Part shown: positions 16,731 through 24,825 of the stretch, piece after piece
Numbering within the stretch: position 1 is the first letter of the stretch
Layout: every line of letters starts with the position of its first letter
Assembly: GCF_000980885.2 (NCBI RefSeq)
Contig: NZ_LBDA02000086.1
Coordinates: 1-64,000, forward strand
Source: Streptomyces malaysiense
Lineage (GTDB): Bacteria; Actinomycetota; Actinomycetes; Streptomycetales; Streptomycetaceae
DNA: 64,000 nt
Reading direction: 5' to 3'
Translations under genes and position numbers: made by a program
Notes under the pieces: generated by a model
The model's database searches: none
What the model was told of the DNA's origin: nothing
Seen by the model: only the letters and a program-made list of their open reading frames with translations

Positions 16731-17129
16731 TCAGCCCGTCCCCTCCGTCAGCATCCGGGCCAGTACCGCGCGTTGAGCCGGCCGCACCTCCGTGTGCAGC
16801 GCGCGGCCCTTCGGGGTGAGGGCCACCCGGACGCCCCGGCGGTCCTCCGCGCAGACACCCCGCTCGACCAGACCCTCCCGCTCCAGGCGGCCGATGAGCC
16901 GGGAGAGCGCGCTCTGGGTGAGATGGACGCGCTCGGAGATCTCCTGGACGCGGTAGGCGCGGCCGTGCGGACCCCGGTGCCCGGCCAGCAGGTCCAGGAC
17001 CTCGAAGTCGCTGGCGCACAGGCCGTGGGCGCCCAGGGTCCGGTCCAGTTCGCACTGGGTGCGGGCATGCAGGGCCAGCAGGCCCCGCCAGCGCGCCACG
17101 AGCGCCCGCTCCTGTGTCGTCGACGTCAT
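16731..17129 (-). CDS. MarR family regulator
   Basis: A 132-residue winged-helix regulator. The recognition helix region is HLTQSALSRLIGRLEREGLVERG, followed by the wing CAEDRRGVRVALTPKGRAL. A TACGGT box (17141-17136 on the minus strand) ends 6 nt before the ATG with no ribosome site, so the mRNA is probably leaderless. It is convergent with the isomerase-fold gene, with only 20 nt between stops. Target unknown. Confidence 0.87.
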   Translation of the reverse strand: MTSTTQERALVARWRGLLALHARTQCELDRTLGAHGLCASDFEVLDLLAGHRGPHGRAYRVQEISERVHLTQSALSRLIGRLEREGLVERGVCAEDRRGVRVALTPKGRALHTEVRPAQRAVLARMLTEGTG

Positions 17130-17190
17130 CGACGCACCGTAGCAGTCCCATGGGCGGGTAAAGAAAGCCGGAGCGGTACGCCCAAGACGG

Positions 17191-17877
17191 CTACCGCAGC
17201 CCGGCCCCGCGCGCCAGCCCCGTCACCGCGTGCCGGAAGAACCTCTCCCGGTCCTCGATCACGTTGTTGAACTGGCCGAACAGTTCGAAGCTCACCAGCC
17301 CGAACAGCTGCGCCCAGACGGCGACCAGGGCGGCGGCCACCTCGGCGGGCAGATCGGGGGCGAGGTCCGCGGCCAACCGCTCGGCCTCGGGGCGCAGTTC
17401 TGCGGGCAGCGGGAGTTCGGCGAGGCCGGGACCCCGCCGGGCGTCGCGGAAGATGCCGATGAGGACCATGCCGGTACGGGCGGCGGCCGGGACGGTGGTC
17501 TCGGGAGCGGCGTAGCCGGGCACGGGCGAGCCGTAGATCAGCGCGTACTCGTGCGGATGGGCGAGCGCCCAGGTCCGCACCGCCTCGCAGACCGCGGTGA
17601 AGCGGGGCACGGGCGCGGCGTCGCCCGCGGTGTCCCGCGCCCGCTCCGCGGCCGCGCCGAGGGCGTCGTACGCGTCGATGATCAGGGCCGTCAACAGCTC
17701 GTCCCGGCTGGGGAAGTAGCGGTAGAGGGCGGAGGAGACCATGCCCAGCTCGCGGGCGACGGCCCGCAGGGAGAGCTTGGCCGCGCCCTCGGCCGCCAGT
17801 TGCCTTCGGGCCTCTTCCTTGATGGCCGCGGTTACCTCGTTCCTGGCCCGTTCGCGGGCTCCCTGTGCGGTGGTCAT
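17191..17877 (-). CDS. TetR family regulator (TetR_C_13-like)
   Basis: A 228-residue repressor. The helix-turn-helix is LSLRAVARELGMVSSALYRYFPSRDELL at about residues 30-57, and the C-terminal domain has the WAxxxGxxxxELFGQF pattern of this subgroup (VWAQLFGLVSFELFGQF). I use the ATG at 17877 (MTTAQGARER); a second ATG lies 9 nt upstream at 17886. It is divergent from a nitroreductase-family gene, and two matching 15-bp inverted repeats lie between them. It probably represses both genes. Confidence 0.9.
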   Translation of the reverse strand: MTTAQGARERARNEVTAAIKEEARRQLAAEGAAKLSLRAVARELGMVSSALYRYFPSRDELLTALIIDAYDALGAAAERARDTAGDAAPVPRFTAVCEAVRTWALAHPHEYALIYGSPVPGYAAPETTVPAAARTGMVLIGIFRDARRGPGLAELPLPAELRPEAERLAADLAPDLPAEVAAALVAVWAQLFGLVSFELFGQFNNVIEDRERFFRHAVTGLARGAGLR

Positions 17878-17917
17878 ACCCGTCATCCTGCCATGCGCGA
17901 GAGCGGTGCACACAAAA

Positions 17918-17932
17918 AAGAGCAGTGCTCTT
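17918..17932. promoter_or_regulatory. TetR operator copy 1
   Basis: AAGAGCA-G-TGCTCTT is a perfect 15-bp inverted repeat, 41 nt from the regulator ATG. Copy 2 shares the GAGC/GCTC core. The preceding run of six A makes this the most AT-rich stretch nearby. Confidence 0.65.
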
Positions 17933-17970
17933 GCAATGGAGCACCGATCTCCCCCATGCTGGTGTCGACC

Positions 17971-17985
17971 GAGAGCACCGCTCTC
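17971..17985. promoter_or_regulatory. TetR operator copy 2
   Basis: GAGAGC-ACC-GCTCTC is a 15-bp inverted repeat with perfect 6-bp arms, ending 20 nt before the nitroreductase ATG. It matches copy 1 in core and length, so the pair probably serves the divergent promoters. Confidence 0.65.
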
Positions 17986-18005
17986 CCGAACCATGGGGGT
18001 CCACC

Positions 18006-18461
18006 ATGTCGTCGTCCGCGCCGTACTACCTCAAGGGCAGCCCGCTGAACGTGCGCCTGAACAGCGTGATCGGCTGGCTCGCCCGGCACGGGGTCAGCCT
18101 CGCGGGGACCGCCGAACTGTCCGTGAGGGGCCGAAAGAGCGGTGCGATGCAGCGCATCCCGGTCAACCCGCACACCTACGAGGGCGCGCAGTACCTGGTC
18201 TCGGCGCGCGGCCACTCGCAGTGGGTGCGCAACATGCGGGCCGCCGGCGGCGGTGAGCTGCGCGTCGGGCGCAAGGTGCGCGCCTTCACCGCGGTGGAGC
18301 TTCCCGACGACGAGAAGCTCCCCGTCCTGCGCACCTACCTGGAGAAGTGGGGCTGGGAGGTCAACCAGTACTTCGCCGGGGTGACCGCCGCCTCCTCGGA
18401 CGAGGAGATCGCCGCATGCGCCGGCGACCACCCCGTCTTCCGGATCACCGTCACGAAGTGA
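18006..18461 (+). CDS. nitroreductase-family deazaflavin (F420)-dependent oxidoreductase
   Basis: A 151-residue protein of the DDN/FDOR split-barrel family that uses F420 or a related deazaflavin. Typical features are LSVRGRKSGAMQRIPVN, YLVSARGHSQWVRNMRAAG and the C-terminal DHPVFRITV. Mycobacterial relatives activate nitro-prodrugs or protect against quinones; the substrate here is unknown. The divergent TetR and the operator 20 nt upstream suggest induction by a small molecule. The 3' end overlaps the convergent reductase gene by 11 bp. Confidence 0.87.
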   Translation: MSSSAPYYLKGSPLNVRLNSVIGWLARHGVSLAGTAELSVRGRKSGAMQRIPVNPHTYEGAQYLVSARGHSQWVRNMRAAGGGELRVGRKVRAFTAVELPDDEKLPVLRTYLEKWGWEVNQYFAGVTAASSDEEIAACAGDHPVFRITVTK

Positions 18462-19719
18462 CGGACTCCTCCTCCGGCTCGGCGGGCTCCGCGGTCTCCT
18501 CGGCCCGCGCCGGGCCCGGGTCCAGCACGGTCAGGGCGCGCTGGGCGAGCGGGTGGGAGCGGACCAGCTCGCCGAGGGAGGTGGCGCCCCGGGTGATGTT
18601 GCGGAACGCGTTCCAGGCCGGGCGGAAGCCGGTGAGGGCGGCGTGGAAGAGGCCGGGCCGCCGCTCGAACGCCGCGAGCAGGCGCCTGCCCACGCTCATC
18701 TCGACGCCGAGCCCCGCCTTGACCGCGAAGGCGTAGTTCAGTGCCTGACGGCGGGTGTCGACGGCGTCGTGCGCCTCCGCTATGCGCACCGCCCACTCGC
18801 CGGCCAGCCGGCCCGAGCGCAGCGCGAAGGAGATGCCCTCGCGGGTCCAGGGCTCCAGGAGCCCGGCCGCGTCGCCGCAGACCAGGACCCGGCCGCGGGA
18901 GAGCGGCGAGTCATCGGCCCGGCAGCGGGTCAAGTGCCCGGAGGAGACGGCAGGTTCGAAACCGGCGAGGCCCAGCCGGGCCACGAAGTCCTCCAGGTAG
19001 CGCTTGGTCGCCGCACCCTGGCCGCGGGCGGAGATCACCCCGACCGTCAGCGTGTCGCCCTTGGGGAACACCCAGCCGTAACTTCCGGGCATGGGGCCCC
19101 AGTCGATGAGCACCCGGCCCTTCCAGTCCTCGGCGACCGACTCGGGGACCGGGATCTCCGCCTCCAGGCCGAGGTCCACCTGGGCCATCTTCACGCCCAC
19201 ATGGGCGCCTATCCGGCTGGCACTGCCGTCCGCGCCCACGACCGCGCGGGCCAGGACCGTCTCGCCGCTCTGGAGGACGACGGCGACGGTGCGCCGGTCG
19301 GGGACCGCCGAGCCGTGCTGCTCGACGCGCTGCACGGTGACGCCCGTCCGCAGTTCGGCGCCCGCCTTCTGGGCGTGCTCGACCAGCTGCTGGTCGAACT
19401 CGGGCCGGTTGATCAGCCCGAACAGCATCTGCCGGGAACGCCGGGTGCGGGTGAAGCGCCCGTTGTTGGAGAAGGTGACCGCGTGCACCCGGTCCCGCAG
19501 GGGCAGCTCGAAGCCCGGTGGCAGGGAGTCGCGCGAAGGTCCGGTGATGCCGCCGCCGCAGGTTTTGTACCGGGGCAACTCGGCCTTCTCCAGCAACAGG
19601 ACGCGCCGCCCCGCGACCGCCGCCGCGTAGGCGGCCGACGCCCCCGCGGGTCCCGCGCCCACCACGACGACGTCCCACACTCGCTGCACGTCGTCCGCCG
19701 AAGAGTTCTCGCCGCTCAC
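18451..19719 (-). CDS. geranylgeranyl reductase-family FAD oxidoreductase
   Basis: A 422-residue flavoprotein of the geranylgeranyl-reductase/digeranylgeranyl-reductase family, which saturates prenyl chains of quinones or lipids. The N-terminal FAD motif is VVVGAGPAGASAAYAAA, followed by CGGGITGPS and the second flavin motif VCGDAAGLLEPWTREGISFA. Likely substrates are menaquinone side chains or other polyprenyls. The last 20 residues are acidic. It is divergent from the M20 peptidase gene across 168 nt. Confidence 0.85.
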   Translation of the reverse strand: MSGENSSADDVQRVWDVVVVGAGPAGASAAYAAAVAGRRVLLLEKAELPRYKTCGGGITGPSRDSLPPGFELPLRDRVHAVTFSNNGRFTRTRRSRQMLFGLINRPEFDQQLVEHAQKAGAELRTGVTVQRVEQHGSAVPDRRTVAVVLQSGETVLARAVVGADGSASRIGAHVGVKMAQVDLGLEAEIPVPESVAEDWKGRVLIDWGPMPGSYGWVFPKGDTLTVGVISARGQGAATKRYLEDFVARLGLAGFEPAVSSGHLTRCRADDSPLSRGRVLVCGDAAGLLEPWTREGISFALRSGRLAGEWAVRIAEAHDAVDTRRQALNYAFAVKAGLGVEMSVGRRLLAAFERRPGLFHAALTGFRPAWNAFRNITRGATSLGELVRSHPLAQRALTVLDPGPARAEETAEPAEPEEESVTS

Positions 19720-19887
19720 GATGGTCTACTGCTCCGATCAAGCCGCTGCCGCTCCCCGTACCCGCGACATGCCGCGAGCAGGGGGTTACCCGATGTACTC
19801 GCATCCTACGACCGCGAGCGGAGTGCGCCGCTGTGGGAGGATCGATCCACCCAGCGGTACAACGTCGCACCTACGAGGAGCGTGCCC

Positions 19888-21240
19888 ATGTCGTCGAATC
19901 CGGTCGCCGAGACCGTCGCCTCTCTGATGCCCCGGGCCAAGGCGGAGCTTGCCGAGCTCGTCGCCTTCCGGTCCGTGGCGGACTTCGAGCAGTTCCCGAA
20001 GAGCGAGAGCGAGGCCGCCGCGAACTGGATCGCCGACGCACTGCGTGCCGAGGGATTCGTCGACATCGCCCTGCTCGACACCCCCGACGGCACCCAGTCG
20101 GTGTACGGCTCGCTGCCCGGCCCGGCGGGTGCCAAAACGGTTCTGCTGTACGCGCACTACGACGTGCAGCCGCCGCTGGACGAGGCCGGCTGGACGACTC
20201 CGCCGTTCGAGCTGACCGAGCGGGACGGGCGCTGGTACGGCCGGGGCAGCGCCGACTGCAAGGGCGGTGTGATCATGCACCTGCTCGCGCTGCGCGCGCT
20301 CAGGACGAACGGCGGCGTCCCGGTGAACGTCAAGATCATCGTGGAGGGCTCCGAGGAGCAGGGCACCGGCGGCCTGGAGCGGTACGCCGAGCAGCACCCG
20401 GAGCTGCTGGCCGCGGACACCATCGTCATCGGCGACGCGGGCAACTTCCGGGTGGGCCTGCCGACGGTGACCACGATCCTGCGCGGTATGACACTGGTCC
20501 GGGTGAGTGTCGAGACCCTCGCGGGCAATCTGCACTCGGGCCAGTTCGGCGGCGCGGCGCCGGACGCGCTGGCCGCGCTGATCCGGGCGCTCGACTCGCT
20601 GCGCGCGGAGGACGGCTCCACCACGGTGGACGGTCTGGACGCGTCGGCCGAGTGGGACGGCCTGGAGTACACCGAGGAGCAGTTCCGCTCGGACGCCAAG
20701 GTGCTGGACGGCGTGGGTCTGACCGGCTCCGGCTCGGTCGCCGACCGTCTGTGGGCCCGCCCCGCGGTCACCGTGCTCGGCATCGACTGCCCGCCGGTCA
20801 CCGGCGCCACCCCCTCGGTGCACGCCGGAGCCCGCGCACTGGTCAGCCTGCGGGTGCCGCCGGGCGTGGACGCGGCGGAGGCGAGCAAGCTGCTCCAGGC
20901 CCACCTGGAGACGCACACCCCCTGGGGCGCCCGGGTCACCGTGGAACAGGTCGGCCAGGGCCAGCCGTTCCGCGCCGACGTCTCCAGCCCCGCCTACCAG
21001 GCGATGGCCGACGCGATGGCGGTCGCCTATCCGGGCGAGACCATGCAGTACGCCGGCCAGGGCGGTTCCATCCCCCTGTGCAACACCCTCGCCGGCCTCT
21101 ACCCGGACGCCGAGATCCTGCTGATCGGGCTGAGCGAGCCGGAGGCCCAGATCCACGCCCTCGACGAGAGCGTCTCGCCGCAGGAACTGGAGCGCCTGTC
21201 GGTGGCGGAGGCGCTGTTCCTGCGGAACTACGCGGGATAG
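19888..21240 (+). CDS. M20-family dipeptidase
   Basis: A 450-residue di-zinc peptidase. Metal ligands lie in LLYAHYDVQP (His, Asp), GRGSADCKGG (bridging Asp), EGSEEQGT (catalytic and metal Glu), VIGDAGN and the C-terminal HALDESV. The lid dimerisation domain lies between about residues 200 and 320 (ETLAGNLHSGQFGG). It probably hydrolyses dipeptides or N-acyl amino acids in the cytoplasm. GAGGAGCG precedes the ATG. GGATCGATCC at 19839-19848 lies in the upstream gap and may be regulatory. Confidence 0.9.
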   Translation: MSSNPVAETVASLMPRAKAELAELVAFRSVADFEQFPKSESEAAANWIADALRAEGFVDIALLDTPDGTQSVYGSLPGPAGAKTVLLYAHYDVQPPLDEAGWTTPPFELTERDGRWYGRGSADCKGGVIMHLLALRALRTNGGVPVNVKIIVEGSEEQGTGGLERYAEQHPELLAADTIVIGDAGNFRVGLPTVTTILRGMTLVRVSVETLAGNLHSGQFGGAAPDALAALIRALDSLRAEDGSTTVDGLDASAEWDGLEYTEEQFRSDAKVLDGVGLTGSGSVADRLWARPAVTVLGIDCPPVTGATPSVHAGARALVSLRVPPGVDAAEASKLLQAHLETHTPWGARVTVEQVGQGQPFRADVSSPAYQAMADAMAVAYPGETMQYAGQGGSIPLCNTLAGLYPDAEILLIGLSEPEAQIHALDESVSPQELERLSVAEALFLRNYAG

Positions 21241-21357
21241 GGCGCGACAGGCCGCGCCGGAGCCGTCCTGGCCGTGGGGTTCCGCCCCGGGCTGACACGC
21301 GTCCGCCCAGGGCGTAGACCCCTCCTTCCCGTTCCCGCCCCGGCCTACGGTCGGGGC

Positions 21358-22059
21358 ATGGACGTGATCGAGCTTCTCCCCCGGTTGCATCTGCTGCGCT
21401 TCCCGGTCGGCCAGGCGTATCTCTGGCGGGACGGCGGGGAGTTGACGCTGATCGACGCGGGGACGATCGGGGCGGGACCGGTGATCGCCGACGCGATCAG
21501 GGCGTTGGGCCGCGCGCCCGAGGACGTACGACGCGTCGTGCTGACCCACTTCCACGAGGACCATGTGGGCGGGGCGGGCGAGTTCGCCGCGCTGAGCGGG
21601 GCCGAGGTGCTGGCGCACCGCTTGGACGCGCCGTTCGTACGAGGCGAGGCGCCCGGCCCGGATCCACGGCTCGCGGAGTGGGAGCTGCCGATCCGGGCGG
21701 AGGTCGCCCGGCAGCTGCCCGAGGGCATCCCGTTGCCGCCGCCGTCCGTCACGGAGGTGGCGGACGGCGAGGTGCTCGGCTTCGGCGGCGGCGCCCACGT
21801 GGTGCACGTCCCCGGGCACACGGACGGCAGCATCGCGCTCTTCCTGCCCGCAGAGGGCGTGCTGTTCACCGGCGACACGGTGGCGGCGACCCCCGTCGAG
21901 CGGACGGTGATCCCGGGCGTGTTCAACCTCGACCGGCCCCGGCTCCTCGACTCCGTGGGGCGGTTGGCCGATCTCGGCGCCGAGGTGGCGTGCTTCGGCC
22001 ACGGCGACCCCGTGCTGCGGGGTGCCACCGCCGAACTGCGCGGGGCCGCCGCGATGTGA
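21358..22059 (+). CDS. metallo-beta-lactamase-fold hydrolase
   Basis: A 233-residue glyoxalase II-like hydrolase with the full metal set: THFHEDHVGG (HxHxDH), HVPGHTDGS, FTGDT and CFGHGDPV. The family hydrolyses thioesters, lactones or similar bonds, and the substrate is not evident. TACGGT (21346-21351) ends 6 nt before the ATG and no ribosome site is present, so the transcript is probably leaderless. Confidence 0.88.
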   Translation: MDVIELLPRLHLLRFPVGQAYLWRDGGELTLIDAGTIGAGPVIADAIRALGRAPEDVRRVVLTHFHEDHVGGAGEFAALSGAEVLAHRLDAPFVRGEAPGPDPRLAEWELPIRAEVARQLPEGIPLPPPSVTEVADGEVLGFGGGAHVVHVPGHTDGSIALFLPAEGVLFTGDTVAATPVERTVIPGVFNLDRPRLLDSVGRLADLGAEVACFGHGDPVLRGATAELRGAAAM

Positions 22060-22061
22060 CG

Positions 22062-23105
22062 TCAGCCGAGCGGCACCCCGGCCTCCAGGTACAGGGCCTT
22101 CCCGCGCTCACGGGCGCGCAGGGCCCAGCGCAGACGCTCGTAGCGGACCGGGGGCAGCATGCCGGCGGCCTCCTGCTCGGTGGCGAACCGCCAGCCGCGC
22201 AACTCCGGTCCGGGAAGGACCACTTGGGCGGCTTCGTCAAAGGGGAGCCGGCCCCCGTCGAAGAGCAGCCGGAGCCCGCCGTAGCCCGGGGGCACGGGCC
22301 GTTCCCAGTCCACCACCAGCAGCCGGGGCACCTCCCGCAGTCGTATCCCGGTCTCCTCGGCGACCTCGCGCATCCCCGCGCGGGCCGGGGCCTCGCCGCG
22401 CTCCACCACACCGCCGGGGAACTCCCAGCCGGGCTTGTAGGTGGGGTCCACGAGCAGCACCCGGTCCCGCTCGTCGAAGAGGAGCACACCGGCGGCGAGG
22501 GTCTCGGCGGTGGGCTCGGGGGTCTGCACGATGTCGCAGGGGGCGAAGTCGCCCCTGCCGACCGACTCCGCGATCCGCGCGGCGGTCTCGTACGGGGTCA
22601 ACGCGCTGGTGTCGACCAGATGGGCGTCGGCGGTGAGCCAGGAGGCGAGGGCGGCGCGGTACGGCTCGATGTGGTCGTAGGACCACTGCCGTACCCGCAT
22701 CTCCCCGTCGGGTAGGTCGGGCGGCACCTCCCGTCCGGCTATTCGCTCACGCAGGATCGTTTCGGCCGGGGCGAGGACCAGGTGCTGCACGGGAATCCGG
22801 CGGGCGGCGAGGCCGCCGAAGATCTCGTCGCGGTACTCCTGGCGCAACAGGGTCATCGGCACCACCAGGGTGCCGCCCAGTTCGGCGAGCATCGCGGTGG
22901 CCGTGTCGACCACGAGCCGGCGCCAGATCGGCAGGTCCTGGAAGTCGCCGACCTCGGCAAGGTGCTTGGGCGGCAGCAGGTGCGCGAGCGACCCGCCGAT
23001 GACCTCGGGGTCGAAGAGCGTGCTGTGCGGGATCAGTTCGATCAGCTCCCGTGCGGTCGTGGTCTTTCCCGCACCGAACGCGCCGTTGATCCAGACGACG
23101 GTCAC
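22062..23105 (-). CDS. AAA/P-loop kinase fused to NUDIX hydrolase
   Basis: A 347-residue two-domain protein. The N-terminal half is a P-loop kinase-like ATPase with Walker A GAFGAGKT at 8-15 and no signal peptide. The C-terminal half is a NUDIX domain whose box reads GGVVERGEAPARAGMREVAEE, with catalytic glutamates in REVAEE. NUDIX enzymes cleave nucleoside diphosphates linked to another group. Kinase plus NUDIX suggests phosphorylation and clean-up of one metabolite, but no substrate is visible. The GTG at 23105 follows GAGGGGGAAG; the frame runs on upstream. Confidence 0.82.
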   Translation of the reverse strand: MTVVWINGAFGAGKTTTARELIELIPHSTLFDPEVIGGSLAHLLPPKHLAEVGDFQDLPIWRRLVVDTATAMLAELGGTLVVPMTLLRQEYRDEIFGGLAARRIPVQHLVLAPAETILRERIAGREVPPDLPDGEMRVRQWSYDHIEPYRAALASWLTADAHLVDTSALTPYETAARIAESVGRGDFAPCDIVQTPEPTAETLAAGVLLFDERDRVLLVDPTYKPGWEFPGGVVERGEAPARAGMREVAEETGIRLREVPRLLVVDWERPVPPGYGGLRLLFDGGRLPFDEAAQVVLPGPELRGWRFATEQEAAGMLPPVRYERLRWALRARERGKALYLEAGVPLG

Positions 23106-23195
23106 GGACTTCCCCCTCTTCTGTTGGCCCCCTGAGGCTTGCCCGCTCCACCCTGCCACGGAAACCCCGCCGCGGTGAGGGGGCGGTGAAGCGCG

Positions 23196-23227
23196 GCGCC
23201 GGTGCCCCCGCGGCGGGGCACCGGCGC
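23196..23227. terminator. strong hairpin between kinase-NUDIX and secreted-protein genes
   Basis: A perfect 13-bp stem, GCGCCGGTGCCCC / GGGGCACCGGCGC, with a 6-nt loop. It lies 15 nt past the stop of the small secreted protein gene (minus strand) and upstream of the kinase-NUDIX gene. No T run follows, which is usual for Streptomyces terminators. Confidence 0.7.
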
Positions 23228-23242
23228 GCATAGGCCGCCGGC

Positions 23243-23437
23243 CTACTCCCCGCCGTCGGCCGGGGCGTCGGCGGGGGCCAGGCTGTCGTGGCCGACCAGG
23301 TCACCGGCCGAGTGCAGGGTGCCGGAGACGTCGAGACCGTCCAGGGGTCCCCTGTCCGCGGCGTGGGACGGGGTGATGGCGGCCACGACGAAACCGGTGG
23401 CCAGGGAGGCGAGGGCGAGCATGCTGCGCTTCTTCAT
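23243..23437 (-). CDS. small secreted protein, unknown function
   Basis: A 64-residue precursor. MKKRSMLALASLATGFVV followed by AAITPSHA is a Sec signal peptide with likely cleavage after SHA. The mature part is about 35 residues, acidic and Asp/Gly/Ala-rich (GPLDGLDVSGTLHSAGDL), with no cysteine. I know of related short secreted proteins in Streptomyces but no function. Not chaplin-like: no beta-rich GNS pattern. A strong hairpin follows its stop. Confidence 0.75.
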   Translation of the reverse strand: MKKRSMLALASLATGFVVAAITPSHAADRGPLDGLDVSGTLHSAGDLVGHDSLAPADAPADGGE

Positions 23438-23560
23438 GCTCGGCTCAACTCCCCGAGGGGGCCCGGGGTCACGCGGATACCGCCGGAACGGCGAAATCCC
23501 CTGGCCGGTGCCCCGACGGGGCCGGTAGCGTCCGGGACGACGACCCGAAGGAACGACACC

Positions 23561-23914
23561 ATGACCCACACCCGCCCGACCACCACTCTCTGGCGCCCCA
23601 CCGGTCCCGCGGAACTCGATCTGGTGCGCGCCTCGGACTGGCGGGCCTGGCCGCCCAGGCTGCCCGAGCAGCCGATCTTCTACCCGGTGCTCAACGAGGA
23701 CTACGCGATCCGGATCGCCGAGGGCTGGAACGTACGGCACGACGGCGCCGGGTTCGTGACCCGCTTCGAGGTCGACACCGAGTTCCTGCGCCGCTATCCG
23801 GTGCGGCGGGCCGGCGGCGAGACGATCCTGGAACTGTGGGTGCCGGCCGAGGAGTTGGACGAGTTCAACGCCCATATCGTGGGGCCGATCGAGGTCGTGC
23901 GCGCCTTTCGGTGA
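23561..23914 (+). CDS. conserved actinomycete protein (often mislabelled ADP-ribosylation/crystallin J1)
   Basis: A 117-residue soluble protein recognised by LPEQPIFYPVLNEDYAIRIA and AEELDEFNAHIVGPIEVV. Databases often call it 'ADP-ribosylation/crystallin J1', but at this length it cannot hold that fold and no ADP-ribosylglycohydrolase metal motif is present. It is a compact, well conserved, probably single-domain protein of unknown role. GAAGGAACG precedes the ATG. The isomerase-fold gene follows 37 nt downstream and may be cotranscribed. Confidence 0.78.
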   Translation: MTHTRPTTTLWRPTGPAELDLVRASDWRAWPPRLPEQPIFYPVLNEDYAIRIAEGWNVRHDGAGFVTRFEVDTEFLRRYPVRRAGGETILELWVPAEELDEFNAHIVGPIEVVRAFR

Positions 23915-23951
23915 GCCGCGGCACCCGCACATGACATCACAAGGAGCACAT

Positions 23952-24704
23952 GTGTCCCCAGCCTTCCCCTCCGACGCCGGACTCGGTGACGTGATCGAGG
24001 ATCTCGCACGGTCCGCCGGCCGGCTCGCCTCGGCCGCGGCCGGGCTGTCCGATGCCGCGGTACGGGCGCCTTCGGGGCTTCCGGACTGGACGCGCGGGCA
24101 GGTGCTCGCCCACGTCGCCTACAGCGCCGACGCGTACACCCGGATGCTGGAGCTCGCGCGCACCGGCCGGGAACCCGGTCCGCGCGCGGATCCGGCGCGG
24201 GTCGCGCGGGACGCCGCTCTGCCCGCCGGGCGGCTGGCAGAGCGGCTGCGGGCGAGCCTCGGCGGGTTCACGGACGGGGCCCGCGCGCTGCCCGCGCCCG
24301 CCTGGGAGCGGCTGGTCACGGCACTGGCCGGCTGGCGCCATCCCGCCTGGTACCTGCTGCTGCGCGGCCTGCGCGAGCTGGAGACCCACCACCTCGACCT
24401 CGGCACCGGGTACGGCACCGAGGACTGGCCGGACCGGTACGTGTCCTGGGCTCTGGACGACACCCTCACCACCCTGGGCGCCCGACGCTTCCCGCTCGCC
24501 GCCGTGACGGACACCGGTCCGGACCGCCGCTGGACCCTCGCGCCCGAGGGGCCGGAGGTGAGCGGGGAGGGGCACCGGATTCTCGGCTGGCTCACCGGGC
24601 GGCTCCCGGCCGACGGGCTGCGGACGTCCTGCGCCCTGCCCGCGCCTCCCCCCTGGCCCCAGCCCCCGCTCCCCGGCTGGGGCCGCGCCGGCGACGGCGG
24701 GTGA
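23952..24704 (+). CDS. maleylpyruvate isomerase-family (mycothiol-dependent) protein
   Basis: A 250-residue DinB/MDMPI-fold protein. The N-terminal helical bundle has LPDWTRGQVLAHVAYSADAY, and the metal-binding pattern appears as RELETHHLDLGTGY. A C-terminal domain of about 70 residues ends in a Pro/Trp-rich tail. Second member of this family in the window; the other is at about 16 kb. The GTG at 23952 has AAGGAG 5 nt upstream, so I prefer it to the in-frame ATG at 23931. Confidence 0.83.
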   Translation: MSPAFPSDAGLGDVIEDLARSAGRLASAAAGLSDAAVRAPSGLPDWTRGQVLAHVAYSADAYTRMLELARTGREPGPRADPARVARDAALPAGRLAERLRASLGGFTDGARALPAPAWERLVTALAGWRHPAWYLLLRGLRELETHHLDLGTGYGTEDWPDRYVSWALDDTLTTLGARRFPLAAVTDTGPDRRWTLAPEGPEVSGEGHRILGWLTGRLPADGLRTSCALPAPPPWPQPPLPGWGRAGDGG

Positions 24705-24825
24705 GCCGCCGAAGCGCACACGTCCGAACGGGGACAGGCGCACCGGCCGCGGGCCTTCCAACACACTCGGACACGTTCTACCGTGAACGCCCGCCGAAAC
24801 TCAGCGAGTTGGAGGAACGTCGACC

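Noticed and set aside
17865-18005. Upstream extension of the nitroreductase frame to 17865
   Set aside because: The extension would run through both TetR operators and has no family similarity. The ATG at 18006 fits the family N-terminus.
23561-23914. Label 'ADP-ribosylation/crystallin J1'
   Set aside because: The protein is only 117 residues and has no ADP-ribosylglycohydrolase metal motif. The label seems propagated by error.
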